A stretch of DNA of 64,000 bases, taken from positions 1 through 64,000 of the forward strand of contig JBAZOB010000001.1 in the NCBI GenBank assembly GCA_041648895.1, written 5' to 3'. The position numbers were made by a program, and so were the translations under genes. This document shows positions 54,201 through 63,056 of the stretch, in pieces (within the stretch, counting starts at the first letter, position 1; every line of letters starts with the position of its first letter). This DNA comes from JBAZOB01 sp041648895. GTDB taxonomy: Bacteria > Patescibacteriota > JAHJAL01. The notes below the pieces were generated by a model. It saw only the letters and a list, made by a program, of their open reading frames with translations. It was not told the DNA's origin and searched no databases.

Positions 54201-54477
54201 CAAGTATGTGCTGGATATATTCAAAAAACTTTGCAATGGTAATAATCTGGTTCATCGAGATTTGGTAGAATTGTTTGATAAAGAGACTCAAGAAGCCAAA
54301 GACATGTCAAAATATTCAGATTTATTGAGGCAGTCAATTGAGCATATTATCGGAGAGAAGCAAGAAAAAGGGATTGAAGATATTTTCAGCAGTCTGGGAA
54401 AGACAAATATTGCCAAAGATGCCTCGTTGTCGTGGATTGATGATTTTGAGTTGATTTCATTTTTGATTATCAAATAG
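51223..54477 (+). CDS. PLD-like plus SNF2-type helicase of a restriction/defence island
   Basis: 1,084 residues from ATG 51223. The N-terminal 190 residues look like a phospholipase-D-type nuclease domain (LSVISAYFTIYAFEKLKKSL; a second-half region ARAIHVQNPDSEFIVQGTLD where HxK would be expected; SSGLGFSNSNKLEMNVY). The helicase has Walker A SVGLGKT (Lys 277), the motif II box DESH (residues 360-363), LSATPVNNR, and the C-terminal motifs IATDCVSEGQNLQDCD and QRFGRIDRIGS. Such helicases track DNA in RapA/SNF2-like systems. It is followed after 1 nt by the DUF4391 gene, so the operon is tight. The catalytic state of the PLD part is unclear. Confidence 0.87.
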   Translation: MNKVLDNKKSKVSDVLLAEIKDKAKLSVISAYFTIYAFEKLKKSLSKIDSLRFLFVEPTFTKEQEETREFYIDKLDREKQLSGTQYEIKLRNELTQSKVAKECADWIRSKVDFRSLKKSDLSRARAIHVQNPDSEFIVQGTLDFTSSGLGFSNSNKLEMNVYSDDQDATREMLTWFDEIWNDEMLVEDVKEEVLKSIQTIYKENTPEFIYYVTLYNLFKEYLDELTEENIIKVKTGVKDSIIWKKLFKFQKDGVMGVIDKLEKHNGCILADSVGLGKTFEGLAVIKYYELRNYRVLVLCPKKLRDNWMMYRSNDVRNIFAEDRFGYDILNHTDLSREKGMSGDINLETINWGNYDLVLIDESHNFRNNDSLKNKKTRYRKLMDDIIRTGVKTKVLMLSATPVNNRMNDLKNQIAFITEGNDEALLDEGVKNIGNTFRLAQYQFNKWLDRPLNDRGLDSLLASLNVDYFKLLDALTIARSRKHIEKYYDLSEVGRFPDRLKPLNIKSKVDLKGDFPSFEDINDSIKRLSMAIYSPLQYVRSDRVKKYQKKYDREVKGGSYFRQTDREKNIVNLMRVNILKRLESSIFSYNLTLTRLAGKIEEILQMIDDFHDSGRYSLDLDDAPESIDGDDEQLESMTVGNKISVELADMDLIRWKDDLQSDLTRLKDLISFAEPINTDSDAKLADLKKIIADKISNPINDNNKKVVVFSAFSDTAEYLYKYISEWLENKFNLHSALVTGGTTNKTTSDEIKTDLNSILTNFSPVSKEKAKVFPGVKDEIDVLIATDCVSEGQNLQDCDYLINYDIHWNPVRIIQRFGRIDRIGSVNEKIQLVNFWPDMELDEYINLEQRVRGRMILLNASATGEEDIINETDKDVMNDIEYRKNQLTRLQEEVLDLEDISGNISITDMTMSDFKMDLMEYLKDNRELLERSALGMYAIVSKDESLEDLSSGVIFTLRQVDFSEAKSGETNAIHPYYMVYIGDNGEVKLTYLQAKYVLDIFKKLCNGNNLVHRDLVELFDKETQEAKDMSKYSDLLRQSIEHIIGEKQEKGIEDIFSSLGKTNIAKDASLSWIDDFELISFLIIK

Positions 54478-54478
54478 G

Positions 54479-55255
54479 ATGAAGGAACAAGTAATACAAT
54501 TGATGGGATTGAGGCGGGACAAGATTTTGCAGGACAAAAAAATTGCCAAGACCAAGTTTTATGAGCTGGATGATTTTGATAACGGAAAGAAAAAGATATT
54601 TACAGATGAGATTGTAGATATTACTTTGTTGGCGATTCTCAATGAAGAAACGATCAATATTGCATCTTATAAAGATAATGAAGTGAATTATAGTGAAGTG
54701 TATGTTGTCTATGTAGAATTGAAGAAGAATCAAAATATAGGCAAGATTGTTGAGAGTATTCAGAAGAATATTATCAATCCGGTGATTGTGGTGTTTGGTT
54801 GGCAGGATCGCATTTGTTTGGCGACAGCGCGTAAAAGATTGAGTTTGAATGAAAAAGGTAAACAGGTAGTGGAAAGTGAGCAGATGACAGATTGGTTGTC
54901 TTTGTCGGATCAAACACAGCCGGTGCGGGATTACTTGATGGGACTGGATATTGCCAATTTTTCTTTTCTGAATTTGTATGAGTTTTATCGGGAATATTCT
55001 TTGTATGTTTATCAATCGGTTTTGATGCAATTTGAATCCGGTTTTCATTTCCGCAAGCAGTTGGTGATTGATCAGATCAAGCCGGAGATTGAGCTATGTG
55101 TGGCAAAAAGTGTTGAGGTCAAACGATTGCAGGATGAAGAGAAAATGGCGATCAATTTTGGGGACCGGATTGCGGTTCATCAGAAGTTGATTGAGGCGCA
55201 AAAGGAAGAGGTGGAAGTTAGGGAAAATATTAAGAAAAAATTAATAAATACTTAA
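54479..55255 (+). CDS. DUF4391-type protein of the restriction island
   Basis: 258 residues from ATG 54479. An N-terminal basic segment (LRRDKILQDKKIAKTKFYEL) is followed by an alpha/beta core (SEVYVVYVELKKNQNIGKIV, NPVIVVFGWQDRICLATARK) and a Lys/Glu-rich helical C terminus. The layout matches DUF4391 proteins, which I recall being placed between a helicase and a methyltransferase gene. Role unknown; perhaps assembly or DNA contact for the helicase. Start is 1 nt after the previous stop and 24 nt before the Mod gene. Confidence 0.7.
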   Translation: MKEQVIQLMGLRRDKILQDKKIAKTKFYELDDFDNGKKKIFTDEIVDITLLAILNEETINIASYKDNEVNYSEVYVVYVELKKNQNIGKIVESIQKNIINPVIVVFGWQDRICLATARKRLSLNEKGKQVVESEQMTDWLSLSDQTQPVRDYLMGLDIANFSFLNLYEFYREYSLYVYQSVLMQFESGFHFRKQLVIDQIKPEIELCVAKSVEVKRLQDEEKMAINFGDRIAVHQKLIEAQKEEVEVRENIKKKLINT

Positions 55256-55279
55256 GTTGGATTTGATAAAATTATAACT

Positions 55280-57181
55280 ATGAAAAAAATTGACGGTAAA
55301 ACAAGTGATTTGATTGCAGAAAATATCGAGAAGTTGAAACAACTTTTTCCGGAGATTTGGGAAGAGGGGAAAGTTGATTTGGAAATGTTGAAGAAGTTAT
55401 TGGGTGAGAAAGTGGAGACGGATCGAGAGCGATATTGTTTTTCTTGGCATGGCAAGTCGGATGCAATCAAGATGGCTTTGAAGCAATCGACGGGGACTTT
55501 GAGGCCAAAGAAGGCGGATAGTAAAGATTGGGACAAGACGAATAATCTGTATATTGAGGGTGATAATCTGGAGGTGTTGCGGGTGTTGCAGGATAGTTAT
55601 CGGGGTAAAGTAAAAATGATATATATCGACCCCCCTTACAACACAGGGAAGGATTTTGTGTATGAGGATAATTTTGCGGATAATATCCAGAATTACAAGG
55701 AAAAGGTGGGAGATACGATGAAAGCCAATGCGGATTCGAGTGGGCGAAAGCATACCAATTGGCTCAATATGATGTATCCGAGGTTAAGGTTGGCGAGGAA
55801 TTTGCTTAAGGATGATGGAGTGATATTTATATCGATTGATGATAATGAGCAGGCGAATTTGAAGAAGGTTTGTGATGAGATTTTTGGGGAGGAGAATTTT
55901 ATAGAAAATTATATTTGGGAAAGTACTTTTCGTCCGGATAATAGTTCTTCAATTGAACGAAAAAATGCTCAGTATGTTACTAGTTTTGCAAAGGATAAAA
56001 ATTTAATTAATCAATTAATTGGTGGTCCAAAAAAAACTGAAGGACTTCCTTCATTAACTAAGAATTCAATGAAGGAGGGAATTCTAAATTTTCCGTCTAA
56101 TACAGTTAAAATATTGTTTAATGATGGTATATATTTAGCGGGTAAGAAGGATTCGGGATACGAGCTTCTTGATAATGTTGAGGTAGTTTCGGGAGTAAAT
56201 TTGAATTCATTTAGATTAAAAGGTCGTATGATATGGAGTCAAGATTATCTCGAGAATGAATTGAACAATGGTACTGAGATTATTTTTAAAGGAGAAAATT
56301 TTGTCCCATATTCAAAAAAATTAGAAGTGGGAATTTTGGCTCCAACAAAGATTATACCTAAAGATTATGTACAGGATGTGCTTGCTGGACGTGCAGAATT
56401 AAAATCAATTTTGGGACAATCAATATTTGATTATCCCAAGCCTTTGTCTTTGATTAATTATTTGCTTAGCTTTCTTGAGTGTGAAGAAGAATGTATTGTT
56501 TTAGATTTCTTTTCAGGTTCGGCAACGACTGCCCATTCGGTGATGCAGTTGAATGCGGAGGATGGGGGGAATAGGAAGTTTGTTATGGTCCAGTTGCCGG
56601 AGGTTACGCAGGAAGATAGTGAGGCGAGGAAGGCGGGGTATAAAAATATTTGTGAGATTGGGAAGGAGAGGATTAGACGGGCGGGGGAGAAGATTGTGAA
56701 GGAGTTGAAGGAGAAGCAAGATAAAAAACAGGAAAAATTGATTGAAGGTGGGGAGAAGGTGGTGAATCCGGATGATTTGGATGTTGGGTTCAAGGTGTTT
56801 GAGTTGGATGAGACCAATTTTACGAAGTGGGATCCAAATACGCAGGATGTCGAGAAGTCGATGATGGACCAATTGACACCGATCAAAGCAGATCGAGCGG
56901 ATGAGGATGCGGTTTATGAGATTATGTTGAAATATGGAGTTGATTTGACGATGCCGATTGAGGAGTTGAAATTGGCGGGGAAGAAAGTATTTTCTTTGGC
57001 TGGAAATTATTTGTTGCTATGTTTGGAAAAGCAGATTGGTTTGGAGACGGTTGGCGAGATGGCAAAACTGAGTCCGCATCGAGTAGTTTTCTTTGATGAT
57101 GGATTTGCGGATGATACAGTCAAAGCCAATGCGGAGCAGACTTTGAAGAAGGCGGGGGTTGAGGAGATATTGGTAATCTAA
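55280..57181 (+). CDS. Type III DNA methyltransferase (Mod)
   Basis: 633 residues from ATG 55280. Catalytic motif IV DPPY is at residues 117-120 and the SAM motif FFSGSATTAHS is near 410, the beta-class order used by type III Mod subunits (N6-adenine). The middle, about residues 210-400, is the target recognition domain. This section (about 55,910-56,500) is more AT-rich with different codon choice (TTA, ATT, AAT) than the two flanks, which use GAG, GCG and GGG. It modifies host DNA so that Res does not cut it. Res follows after 112 bp. Confidence 0.93.
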   Translation: MKKIDGKTSDLIAENIEKLKQLFPEIWEEGKVDLEMLKKLLGEKVETDRERYCFSWHGKSDAIKMALKQSTGTLRPKKADSKDWDKTNNLYIEGDNLEVLRVLQDSYRGKVKMIYIDPPYNTGKDFVYEDNFADNIQNYKEKVGDTMKANADSSGRKHTNWLNMMYPRLRLARNLLKDDGVIFISIDDNEQANLKKVCDEIFGEENFIENYIWESTFRPDNSSSIERKNAQYVTSFAKDKNLINQLIGGPKKTEGLPSLTKNSMKEGILNFPSNTVKILFNDGIYLAGKKDSGYELLDNVEVVSGVNLNSFRLKGRMIWSQDYLENELNNGTEIIFKGENFVPYSKKLEVGILAPTKIIPKDYVQDVLAGRAELKSILGQSIFDYPKPLSLINYLLSFLECEEECIVLDFFSGSATTAHSVMQLNAEDGGNRKFVMVQLPEVTQEDSEARKAGYKNICEIGKERIRRAGEKIVKELKEKQDKKQEKLIEGGEKVVNPDDLDVGFKVFELDETNFTKWDPNTQDVEKSMMDQLTPIKADRADEDAVYEIMLKYGVDLTMPIEELKLAGKKVFSLAGNYLLLCLEKQIGLETVGEMAKLSPHRVVFFDDGFADDTVKANAEQTLKKAGVEEILVI

Positions 57182-57293
57182 GTTAGTTATAGACTGCACA
57201 AACTAAAACTAAAAATAACAAAGAAATTAGGTATTTTTTGATTTCATATCTGTTACAAGACTACACAGACTAAAGTCGACTAAACAATTTATA

Positions 57294-60200
57294 ATGACAA
57301 AATTAAAATTACAATTTGATGCCAATCAGGAATTTCAAAAACAAGCTGTGGATGCGATAGTTGATGTTTTTGACGGGCAACCTTTGAAGCAATCAAAGTT
57401 TACGGTATCAGTGGCGGATGGTTCGTTGTTTGGTAAAAATACGGAGTTGGGGTATGCCAACAAATTGGATTTGATGCCGGAAGATTTGTTGAAAAATGTG
57501 ATCAAGATTCAGGACCGGAATCATTTGAAAAGAAGTGAGGGTTTGTTGGATGCGGATTATGGAGTGCCAAACTTTGCGATTGAGATGGAGACGGGGACTG
57601 GCAAGACTTATGTATATACGCGGACTATATTGGAATTGAATAATAAATACGGTTTTACCAAGTTTATCGTCGTGGTCCCAAGTGTGGCTATCCGTGAAGG
57701 CGTGAATAAATCTTTGGATATTACCAAGGATCATTTTGAAGAGTTGTATCAAGGGCAGAAGTTTAATTATTTTGTATATAATTCAGATCGTTTGACGGAA
57801 GTGCGCAATTTTGCGACCAGTGATTCAATCGAAATCATGGTTATCAATATTGATGCATTTCGCAAAGGATTTGAAGAGGACAACAAGAGTAACAAGAATG
57901 CGACAAGGATACACAAAGAACAGGATAAGTTGGAAGGACGACGGCCGATTGAATTTATCCGTGATACCAATCCAATTGTGATTATTGATGAGCCACAGTC
58001 GGTTGATAATACCGAGAAATCCAAAGAGGCAATCAAGGCGCTCAATCCAATGTGTATCGTGCGGTATTCGGCTACTCATAGAAATACCTATAATTTGATG
58101 TATCGACTTGGTCCGATCGAGGCTTATGAAAATAAATTGGTAAAAAAGATTGAGGTGGTAGCGGTGGAAGGAATGGGCAGTGGTCCATATATGAAGCTGG
58201 AAAAAGTACAAAAAGCGCCTAATGGATCTTATTCGGCGGATGTGGTTTTGAGCGTGTTGGATAAAAAAGGCGAAGCGAAAATAAAGAGAGTAAAAATCAA
58301 TACCGGTAAGCGTAAGAGTTTTTTTGATGTGTCCGGACAAAATGAGATATACAAAAATTATGTGGTGACAAATATCAGTATTGAATCCGGAATGGAATAT
58401 ATTGAGTTTGAGACGGGTGATATCTTGAAGCTGAATCAAAATACAGATGATTTGGAAATTAAGCGTACTCAAATCAGGTCCACAATCGAATCACATTTGG
58501 AAAAGGAATTGAGATTGTTGGATAAAAATATCAAAGTTTTGTCACTTTTCTTTTTGGATCGAGTAAATAATTATCGGGAATATCTTAATGAAGGTGGATT
58601 CAAGAAGGGAAAATACGCGCAGATTTTTGAGGAAGAATATGTGAAGATAATTAAATTGCCAAAATATAATCAACTTTTTGTAACTGAAAAATCCAAACAA
58701 TATGCTTTGTGTGAGGATGTTGACAAAATTCATGATGGATATTTTGCGCAGGATAAGAAGGGTGTATTCAAAGAATCGCGAGGCGAGGGTTCGAGTCAAG
58801 CTGATGAGAGTGCGTATGATTTGATCATGAAAGAAAAAGAGACACTATTGAGTTTTGATACTCCATTGAGATTTATTTTTTCGCATTCAGCTTTGAAAGA
58901 AGGTTGGGACAATCCAAATGTGTTTCAGATTTGTACCTTGGTGGAGAGTGCAGACACCATGACCAAAAGGCAGAAGGTGGGGCGGGGTTTGCGGTTGCCG
59001 GTCAATCAATCCGGAGAAAGAATATTTGATGACAATATCAATATTTTGACGGTGGTGGCCAATGAGAGTTTTCAGAGTTTTGCTGAGAATTTGCAAAGAG
59101 AGATTGAAAAGGATACCAATACCAAATTTGGAGTAGTGGAAGAGCGATTGTTTGAGAATATTTTGTTTGAAAAAGAAGGTAAGGTCGGAGAGTTGGGTTA
59201 TAAAGAGTCAAAAGAAATTTGTGAGTATTTGAGAGAGCAAGGTCTGGTGGACAAAAATGGTAAAGTGAAGGACGAATTGAGACAAATAGTGGCTCGGGAA
59301 GAAAGTGGCGAAGATGCCTTGGTTTTGCCAATGAAGTTTGTACCAATCAAAAAGAAAATAGTGGAACAGATAAAGACAACATTGAAACGATTGCCAATAG
59401 TAGATAGCAAAAAGAAAGAAAAGGTATCGATCAATAAGCAGGTGTTTTTGAGTGATGATTTCGTTGAATTGTGGAATAGGATCAAATACAAGACTGTCTA
59501 TAAGTTGGACTTTAATAGTGCAACATTGATTGAGAATTGTATTCATGAGGTCCGAAAGATGCCGGAAATTAGGTCCAATGCGATCGTGGCGCGCTGGATT
59601 GATTTGCAGATTGACAAGAGGGGCGTGACATTCGATGAACCAAAAAAGATTCGTGATTATGTGCGTGAAAAATATGACCAAAAGCAGTTGCCGGATATTT
59701 TGCGTTTTATTGCCACTTATACAGGACTTAAAAAAAGATCGATCGCGGATATCTTGCTAAGGTCCCAGACCATAGATGCTTTTTATATCAATCCGCAGGA
59801 ATATATGGAGCAAGTGATTCAGATAATCAATATTGAGAAAAGAAAGCTGATTGTGGACGGTATTAAATATGACAAGATTGGTGACGATGTTTTTTATCAA
59901 CAAGAATTGTTTGAAAATGAAGAGTTGATTGGTTATCTCAAGGACAATGCTATTCAGGTAGAAAAGAGTGTTTATTCTCATGTGATTTATGATTCGGATA
60001 TTGAGATGACTTTTGCCGAAAGACTGGAAAATGATGTTGATGTAAAACTTTACGCCAAATTACCTGATTGGTTTAAAATTGAAACTCCATTGGGTGATTA
60101 CAATCCGGATTGGGCGATATTGTTGGAAAAGAATGGAGTTGAGAAGTTGTATTTTGTGATCGAGACAAAGGGGTCTATTTTGTCGGAAGATTTGCGACCG

Positions 60201-60311
60201 ATAGAGCAGGGAAAGATAGAGTGCGGGCAGAAGCATTTTAAAGCGCTAGGGACCGGAGTGAAGTTTGAGAAGGTGAGAAGTTATGAGGAGTGGCGAGGCA
60301 TAATTAGATAA
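57294..60311 (+). CDS. Type III restriction endonuclease subunit (Res)
   Basis: 1,005 residues from ATG 57294. The helicase part has METGTGKTYVYTR (Lys 104), IIDEPQ (about 231-235), RYSATHRNTYN and the arginine-finger area KRQKVGRGLRLPVN. The C-terminal PD-(D/E)xK nuclease reads YNPDWAILL (Asp 939) and FVIETKG (Glu 957, Lys 959), so cutting residues are intact. ATP-driven travel between two unmodified sites followed by cleavage is the known mode of the family. The length is normal for Res. It closes the four-gene island; composition is AT-rich like the rest of the element. Confidence 0.93.
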   Translation: MTKLKLQFDANQEFQKQAVDAIVDVFDGQPLKQSKFTVSVADGSLFGKNTELGYANKLDLMPEDLLKNVIKIQDRNHLKRSEGLLDADYGVPNFAIEMETGTGKTYVYTRTILELNNKYGFTKFIVVVPSVAIREGVNKSLDITKDHFEELYQGQKFNYFVYNSDRLTEVRNFATSDSIEIMVINIDAFRKGFEEDNKSNKNATRIHKEQDKLEGRRPIEFIRDTNPIVIIDEPQSVDNTEKSKEAIKALNPMCIVRYSATHRNTYNLMYRLGPIEAYENKLVKKIEVVAVEGMGSGPYMKLEKVQKAPNGSYSADVVLSVLDKKGEAKIKRVKINTGKRKSFFDVSGQNEIYKNYVVTNISIESGMEYIEFETGDILKLNQNTDDLEIKRTQIRSTIESHLEKELRLLDKNIKVLSLFFLDRVNNYREYLNEGGFKKGKYAQIFEEEYVKIIKLPKYNQLFVTEKSKQYALCEDVDKIHDGYFAQDKKGVFKESRGEGSSQADESAYDLIMKEKETLLSFDTPLRFIFSHSALKEGWDNPNVFQICTLVESADTMTKRQKVGRGLRLPVNQSGERIFDDNINILTVVANESFQSFAENLQREIEKDTNTKFGVVEERLFENILFEKEGKVGELGYKESKEICEYLREQGLVDKNGKVKDELRQIVAREESGEDALVLPMKFVPIKKKIVEQIKTTLKRLPIVDSKKKEKVSINKQVFLSDDFVELWNRIKYKTVYKLDFNSATLIENCIHEVRKMPEIRSNAIVARWIDLQIDKRGVTFDEPKKIRDYVREKYDQKQLPDILRFIATYTGLKKRSIADILLRSQTIDAFYINPQEYMEQVIQIINIEKRKLIVDGIKYDKIGDDVFYQQELFENEELIGYLKDNAIQVEKSVYSHVIYDSDIEMTFAERLENDVDVKLYAKLPDWFKIETPLGDYNPDWAILLEKNGVEKLYFVIETKGSILSEDLRPIEQGKIECGQKHFKALGTGVKFEKVRSYEEWRGIIR

Positions 60312-60461
60312 TAAAATACCATATTAGTCAACTAAATATTAAAACATAATGTTTAGGTATTGCATAGGTTTATATGGTTTGTTAAAATAATAATAGAGTA
60401 TCAAAAATTATAGTAGATTTTTGGATGATGCTCTTATTATTATTTTTTTTGTGAGGTGATT

Positions 60462-61571
60462 ATGGTAAAAAGAGGTTATCGTATTTATAAGTTAAAAAAG
60501 TGGCCGGAAGACAGAGAATGGAAACATATTTTTGTTGCTGAGGTAGCATTAAAGAAAGGTCGAAAAAAGAAAGTTGAAGTGAAAATGTTTCGTAAAGATG
60601 ATAACTCTAATGTTTTTAATTTTGAGTTAGAACAAGGATCTGGTAATAGTTGGAATTTAGTGGAAAAAGAAAAACAAAAGAAAAATACAAAATGGTTTGA
60701 TGCGTTTTTCGGTCCAAATTTTGTGCATGTTTATAAACATATTTCTAAGCAGGTGTATGTAATAAGTGTTGAGGATTCATGTCCTGATGCTAATGATGAT
60801 TTTTTATTGTTAGGAAATTATATTGTATTTAGTGATGAGATGAGTAGGAAAGACATTGATAATGAGATCAAGAAGTTAAATTGTGTGGTTAGGGGTCAAG
60901 TTAATTTTTATGATGTTGTTATGATTAAGAATTATAGTTTTTACGGGAAAAAAATAAGAGCGAATGATTGTTTTAAGATAACTGGTTCGAAGGGTCAATC
61001 AACAAGAAGGTTTGTGGATTCTGTCACTAATTACCTTTATCCAGCCGAAGTTGATTATTTAACATATAAATATCTTATGCAAAAAAATGAATTGGTTTTA
61101 CCGGCTTTAGTACATTATCAGCAAGCTATTGAGAAGTATTTCAAGTTTTTTAGTTGGTATTTTTATAATATAGAACCTACAACCGGTGCGGATACTCATA
61201 AATTTGAGAAAGTTATCGAGGGAACTGATTTGGGAGATGTAATTCCTATAAAGACAAAGGAAATTTTTAAGGAAATTTGTGATGAGTTTTATGGTTATCG
61301 TTATTATAATGGGAAATTAAAGCCTAAAAAGATAGAAGAAATAGAAAATGCTTTGGATGATTTTGTTTGTGAGTTTTGGGTATTACTTATGAGTTCAATA
61401 TTTCCGTATCATTATAAAATATTTAGGTCGGCTGGGTATTCTCATGCAATATTGTTGCCGAGAATTTACCAGTCTAATGGCAAATTGAGAGAGAAATATT
61501 TACATATAGTAAAGAGGAATAATGCGCATTTTGAGAAAATGGGGAAATTATTTAAGAAAAGTAAATTTTGA
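60462..61571 (+). CDS. Unknown protein with possible HEPN-like helical C-terminal domain
   Basis: 369 residues from ATG 60462; GAGG 5 nt upstream favours this over GTG 60456. The first 200 residues are beta-rich and basic (KHIFVAEVALKKGRKKKVEV) and unrecognised. The C-terminal half is helical: LPALVHYQQAIEKYFKFFSW followed by a TGADTHKFEKVIEG segment, similar in rhythm to HEPN proteins. A REKYLH (R-x4-H) sequence occurs near the end but not in the standard place. Lies between the Res gene and a small gene, in the same direction, so it may be an extra defence module. Function not established. Confidence 0.6.
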   Translation: MVKRGYRIYKLKKWPEDREWKHIFVAEVALKKGRKKKVEVKMFRKDDNSNVFNFELEQGSGNSWNLVEKEKQKKNTKWFDAFFGPNFVHVYKHISKQVYVISVEDSCPDANDDFLLLGNYIVFSDEMSRKDIDNEIKKLNCVVRGQVNFYDVVMIKNYSFYGKKIRANDCFKITGSKGQSTRRFVDSVTNYLYPAEVDYLTYKYLMQKNELVLPALVHYQQAIEKYFKFFSWYFYNIEPTTGADTHKFEKVIEGTDLGDVIPIKTKEIFKEICDEFYGYRYYNGKLKPKKIEEIENALDDFVCEFWVLLMSSIFPYHYKIFRSAGYSHAILLPRIYQSNGKLREKYLHIVKRNNAHFEKMGKLFKKSKF

Positions 61572-61580
61572 GGAGTTAGT

Positions 61581-61898
61581 ATGAATGATGAAGAGCTGAT
61601 TTTGAAGGTTTTATACGAAAAACCCAATAAACCAGAAAATGTTGTTAAAAGTAAGCATGTTAAATTTGAAGAGTTGAAGATTGCATATTTTGATGATGAT
61701 AATGTGCCGGATTCCAAATTGCCGGATTATGAGAACAGAATAAATTCATTATTGGATGATTTGAGAGAACTCAAAGAGAGAAGCTTAATTGAATTTGTAG
61801 GTGGCACAAATGCAGTTGAGCCACTTAATATCTTTATTACTGAAAAAGGGAAAGAATACTATGTTGAAATGTATAGGAATGAAAATCATGACGAATAG
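61581..61898 (+). CDS. Small winged-helix-like protein
   Basis: 105 residues from ATG 61581 with GAGGAG 5 nt upstream, 9 nt after the previous gene, so co-transcribed with it. A helix (DYENRINSLLDDLRELKERS) followed by LIEFVGGTNAVEPLNIFITE and KGKEYYVEMYR looks like the end of a winged-helix domain. No family recognised. It could be a regulator of, or antidote to, the upstream HEPN-like protein. Converges with the rep gene across 12 bp. Confidence 0.6.
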   Translation: MNDEELILKVLYEKPNKPENVVKSKHVKFEELKIAYFDDDNVPDSKLPDYENRINSLLDDLRELKERSLIEFVGGTNAVEPLNIFITEKGKEYYVEMYRNENHDE

Positions 61899-61910
61899 AT
61901 AGTATTAAGA

Positions 61911-63056
61911 CTATTCTATTTTAAGATCTGTAATTTTTGTTGGTATAAATTCATTTAATCGCTTTCTTATATCAATTAACAGATTATATTTACTGTTTTC
62001 GGGGATGTGGAGTTTGAAAATTTTTCTTTTCAGTCTGTACCAATAGCTATGATCGGGGCCGGAATCAATAATATTTCTCAGCCGATCATAACTGCCGGAA
62101 TTTATGGCCAAAATTACCGCGGATAATTCAAGTAAATCGCGGTTTTTTAATTTGGGGTTGTTTTGCCTGATGGTTTCAATGGTCTCGATGGCGGATTTGT
62201 CTTGGAGTAATAGGATTGCTTTGTTTTCGGTGAGTATGGACCAGTAGTAAAGCAGGATTTTTTGAGAGATTGACTGACTGAATAGTTGTTTGAAGCTTAA
62301 TTCGGTTCTGATATTGATTTTTTTGAATATTGATTTGATTTTGGAGGTCTTATTTAACCTGATTTCCAGCCGGAGGATGTTGCGGTGTTTGGGTTGGTTT
62401 AATTCATCTAACAGATTAAGCTGGATGGAATTGTCATTTTCAATTGATCGCTTGTCGGATATTTTAGCCAGTCCCAATTCTTTGATTTTGTCGTATATGG
62501 CTATTTCGTAGCTGTTGGCGTGATAATGAAGTGATTGTCCGCCGTTTTTGAAGCGCTCACGATTGGCTTCGAGTCGTGGTAGGGGATTCAATTTGGCAAG
62601 GTCGGATATGATCATCGAGGGGGTGGTGTGGTATGGGAGAGGGACGTTTTTTGAATAGTGGATGGAGGTAATCGGGGCGTTGTCGAGTTGGATATCGAAT
62701 AATTCAACTCCCATTTCTTTTAGTGTTTTTTGAAGATGGTCATGGATTTTCTGATAGTCATTGTCTGTTAATTCATCGAAGTTGTTATTGAATAGTAATT
62801 TTGGCAATGATAATTCAATCCGGAGTTTGGGAATTATACCAAATTGACCCATGACAACGATCAAGGTTAGGCGTGGTTTGTAAATTCCGGCTGATAATTC
62901 TCTTTTGCTTGGATTTTGGGTAGCTTTGATATATTCGCGCGGTTTCATATTGTTGGCTTGGTCCCAGAATCTTTTTTCTGATTTGATTGAGAACTTACTC
63001 CAATCCCAAATTGAGAATTTACCGTGTGGCAATGTTATGACTGTTGTATCGATCAT
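61911..63056 (-). CDS. Gene II/X-type rolling-circle replication initiator
   Basis: 381 residues from ATG 63056. The start MIDTTVITLP is typical of filamentous-phage gene II/X and related plasmid proteins. QSLHYHANSYEIAIYDKIKE has an HUH-like HYH at residues 177-179 and the YDK motif at 188-190. NILRLEIRLN is the conserved strand after it. The family nicks a plus-strand origin and starts rolling-circle replication. Its presence points to a replicative (plasmid, ssDNA phage or ICE-like) phase for the integrated element. The start overlaps the SpoVG-like gene by 38 bp, so the two are coupled. Confidence 0.82.
   Translation of the reverse strand: MIDTTVITLPHGKFSIWDWSKFSIKSEKRFWDQANNMKPREYIKATQNPSKRELSAGIYKPRLTLIVVMGQFGIIPKLRIELSLPKLLFNNNFDELTDNDYQKIHDHLQKTLKEMGVELFDIQLDNAPITSIHYSKNVPLPYHTTPSMIISDLAKLNPLPRLEANRERFKNGGQSLHYHANSYEIAIYDKIKELGLAKISDKRSIENDNSIQLNLLDELNQPKHRNILRLEIRLNKTSKIKSIFKKINIRTELSFKQLFSQSISQKILLYYWSILTENKAILLLQDKSAIETIETIRQNNPKLKNRDLLELSAVILAINSGSYDRLRNIIDSGPDHSYWYRLKRKIFKLHIPENSKYNLLIDIRKRLNEFIPTKITDLKIE

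Noticed and set aside
54470..55048. 192-codon minus-strand frame opposite the DUF4391 gene
   Set aside because: Antisense shadow of a well supported gene; Ile/His/Leu-rich with no recognisable domain.
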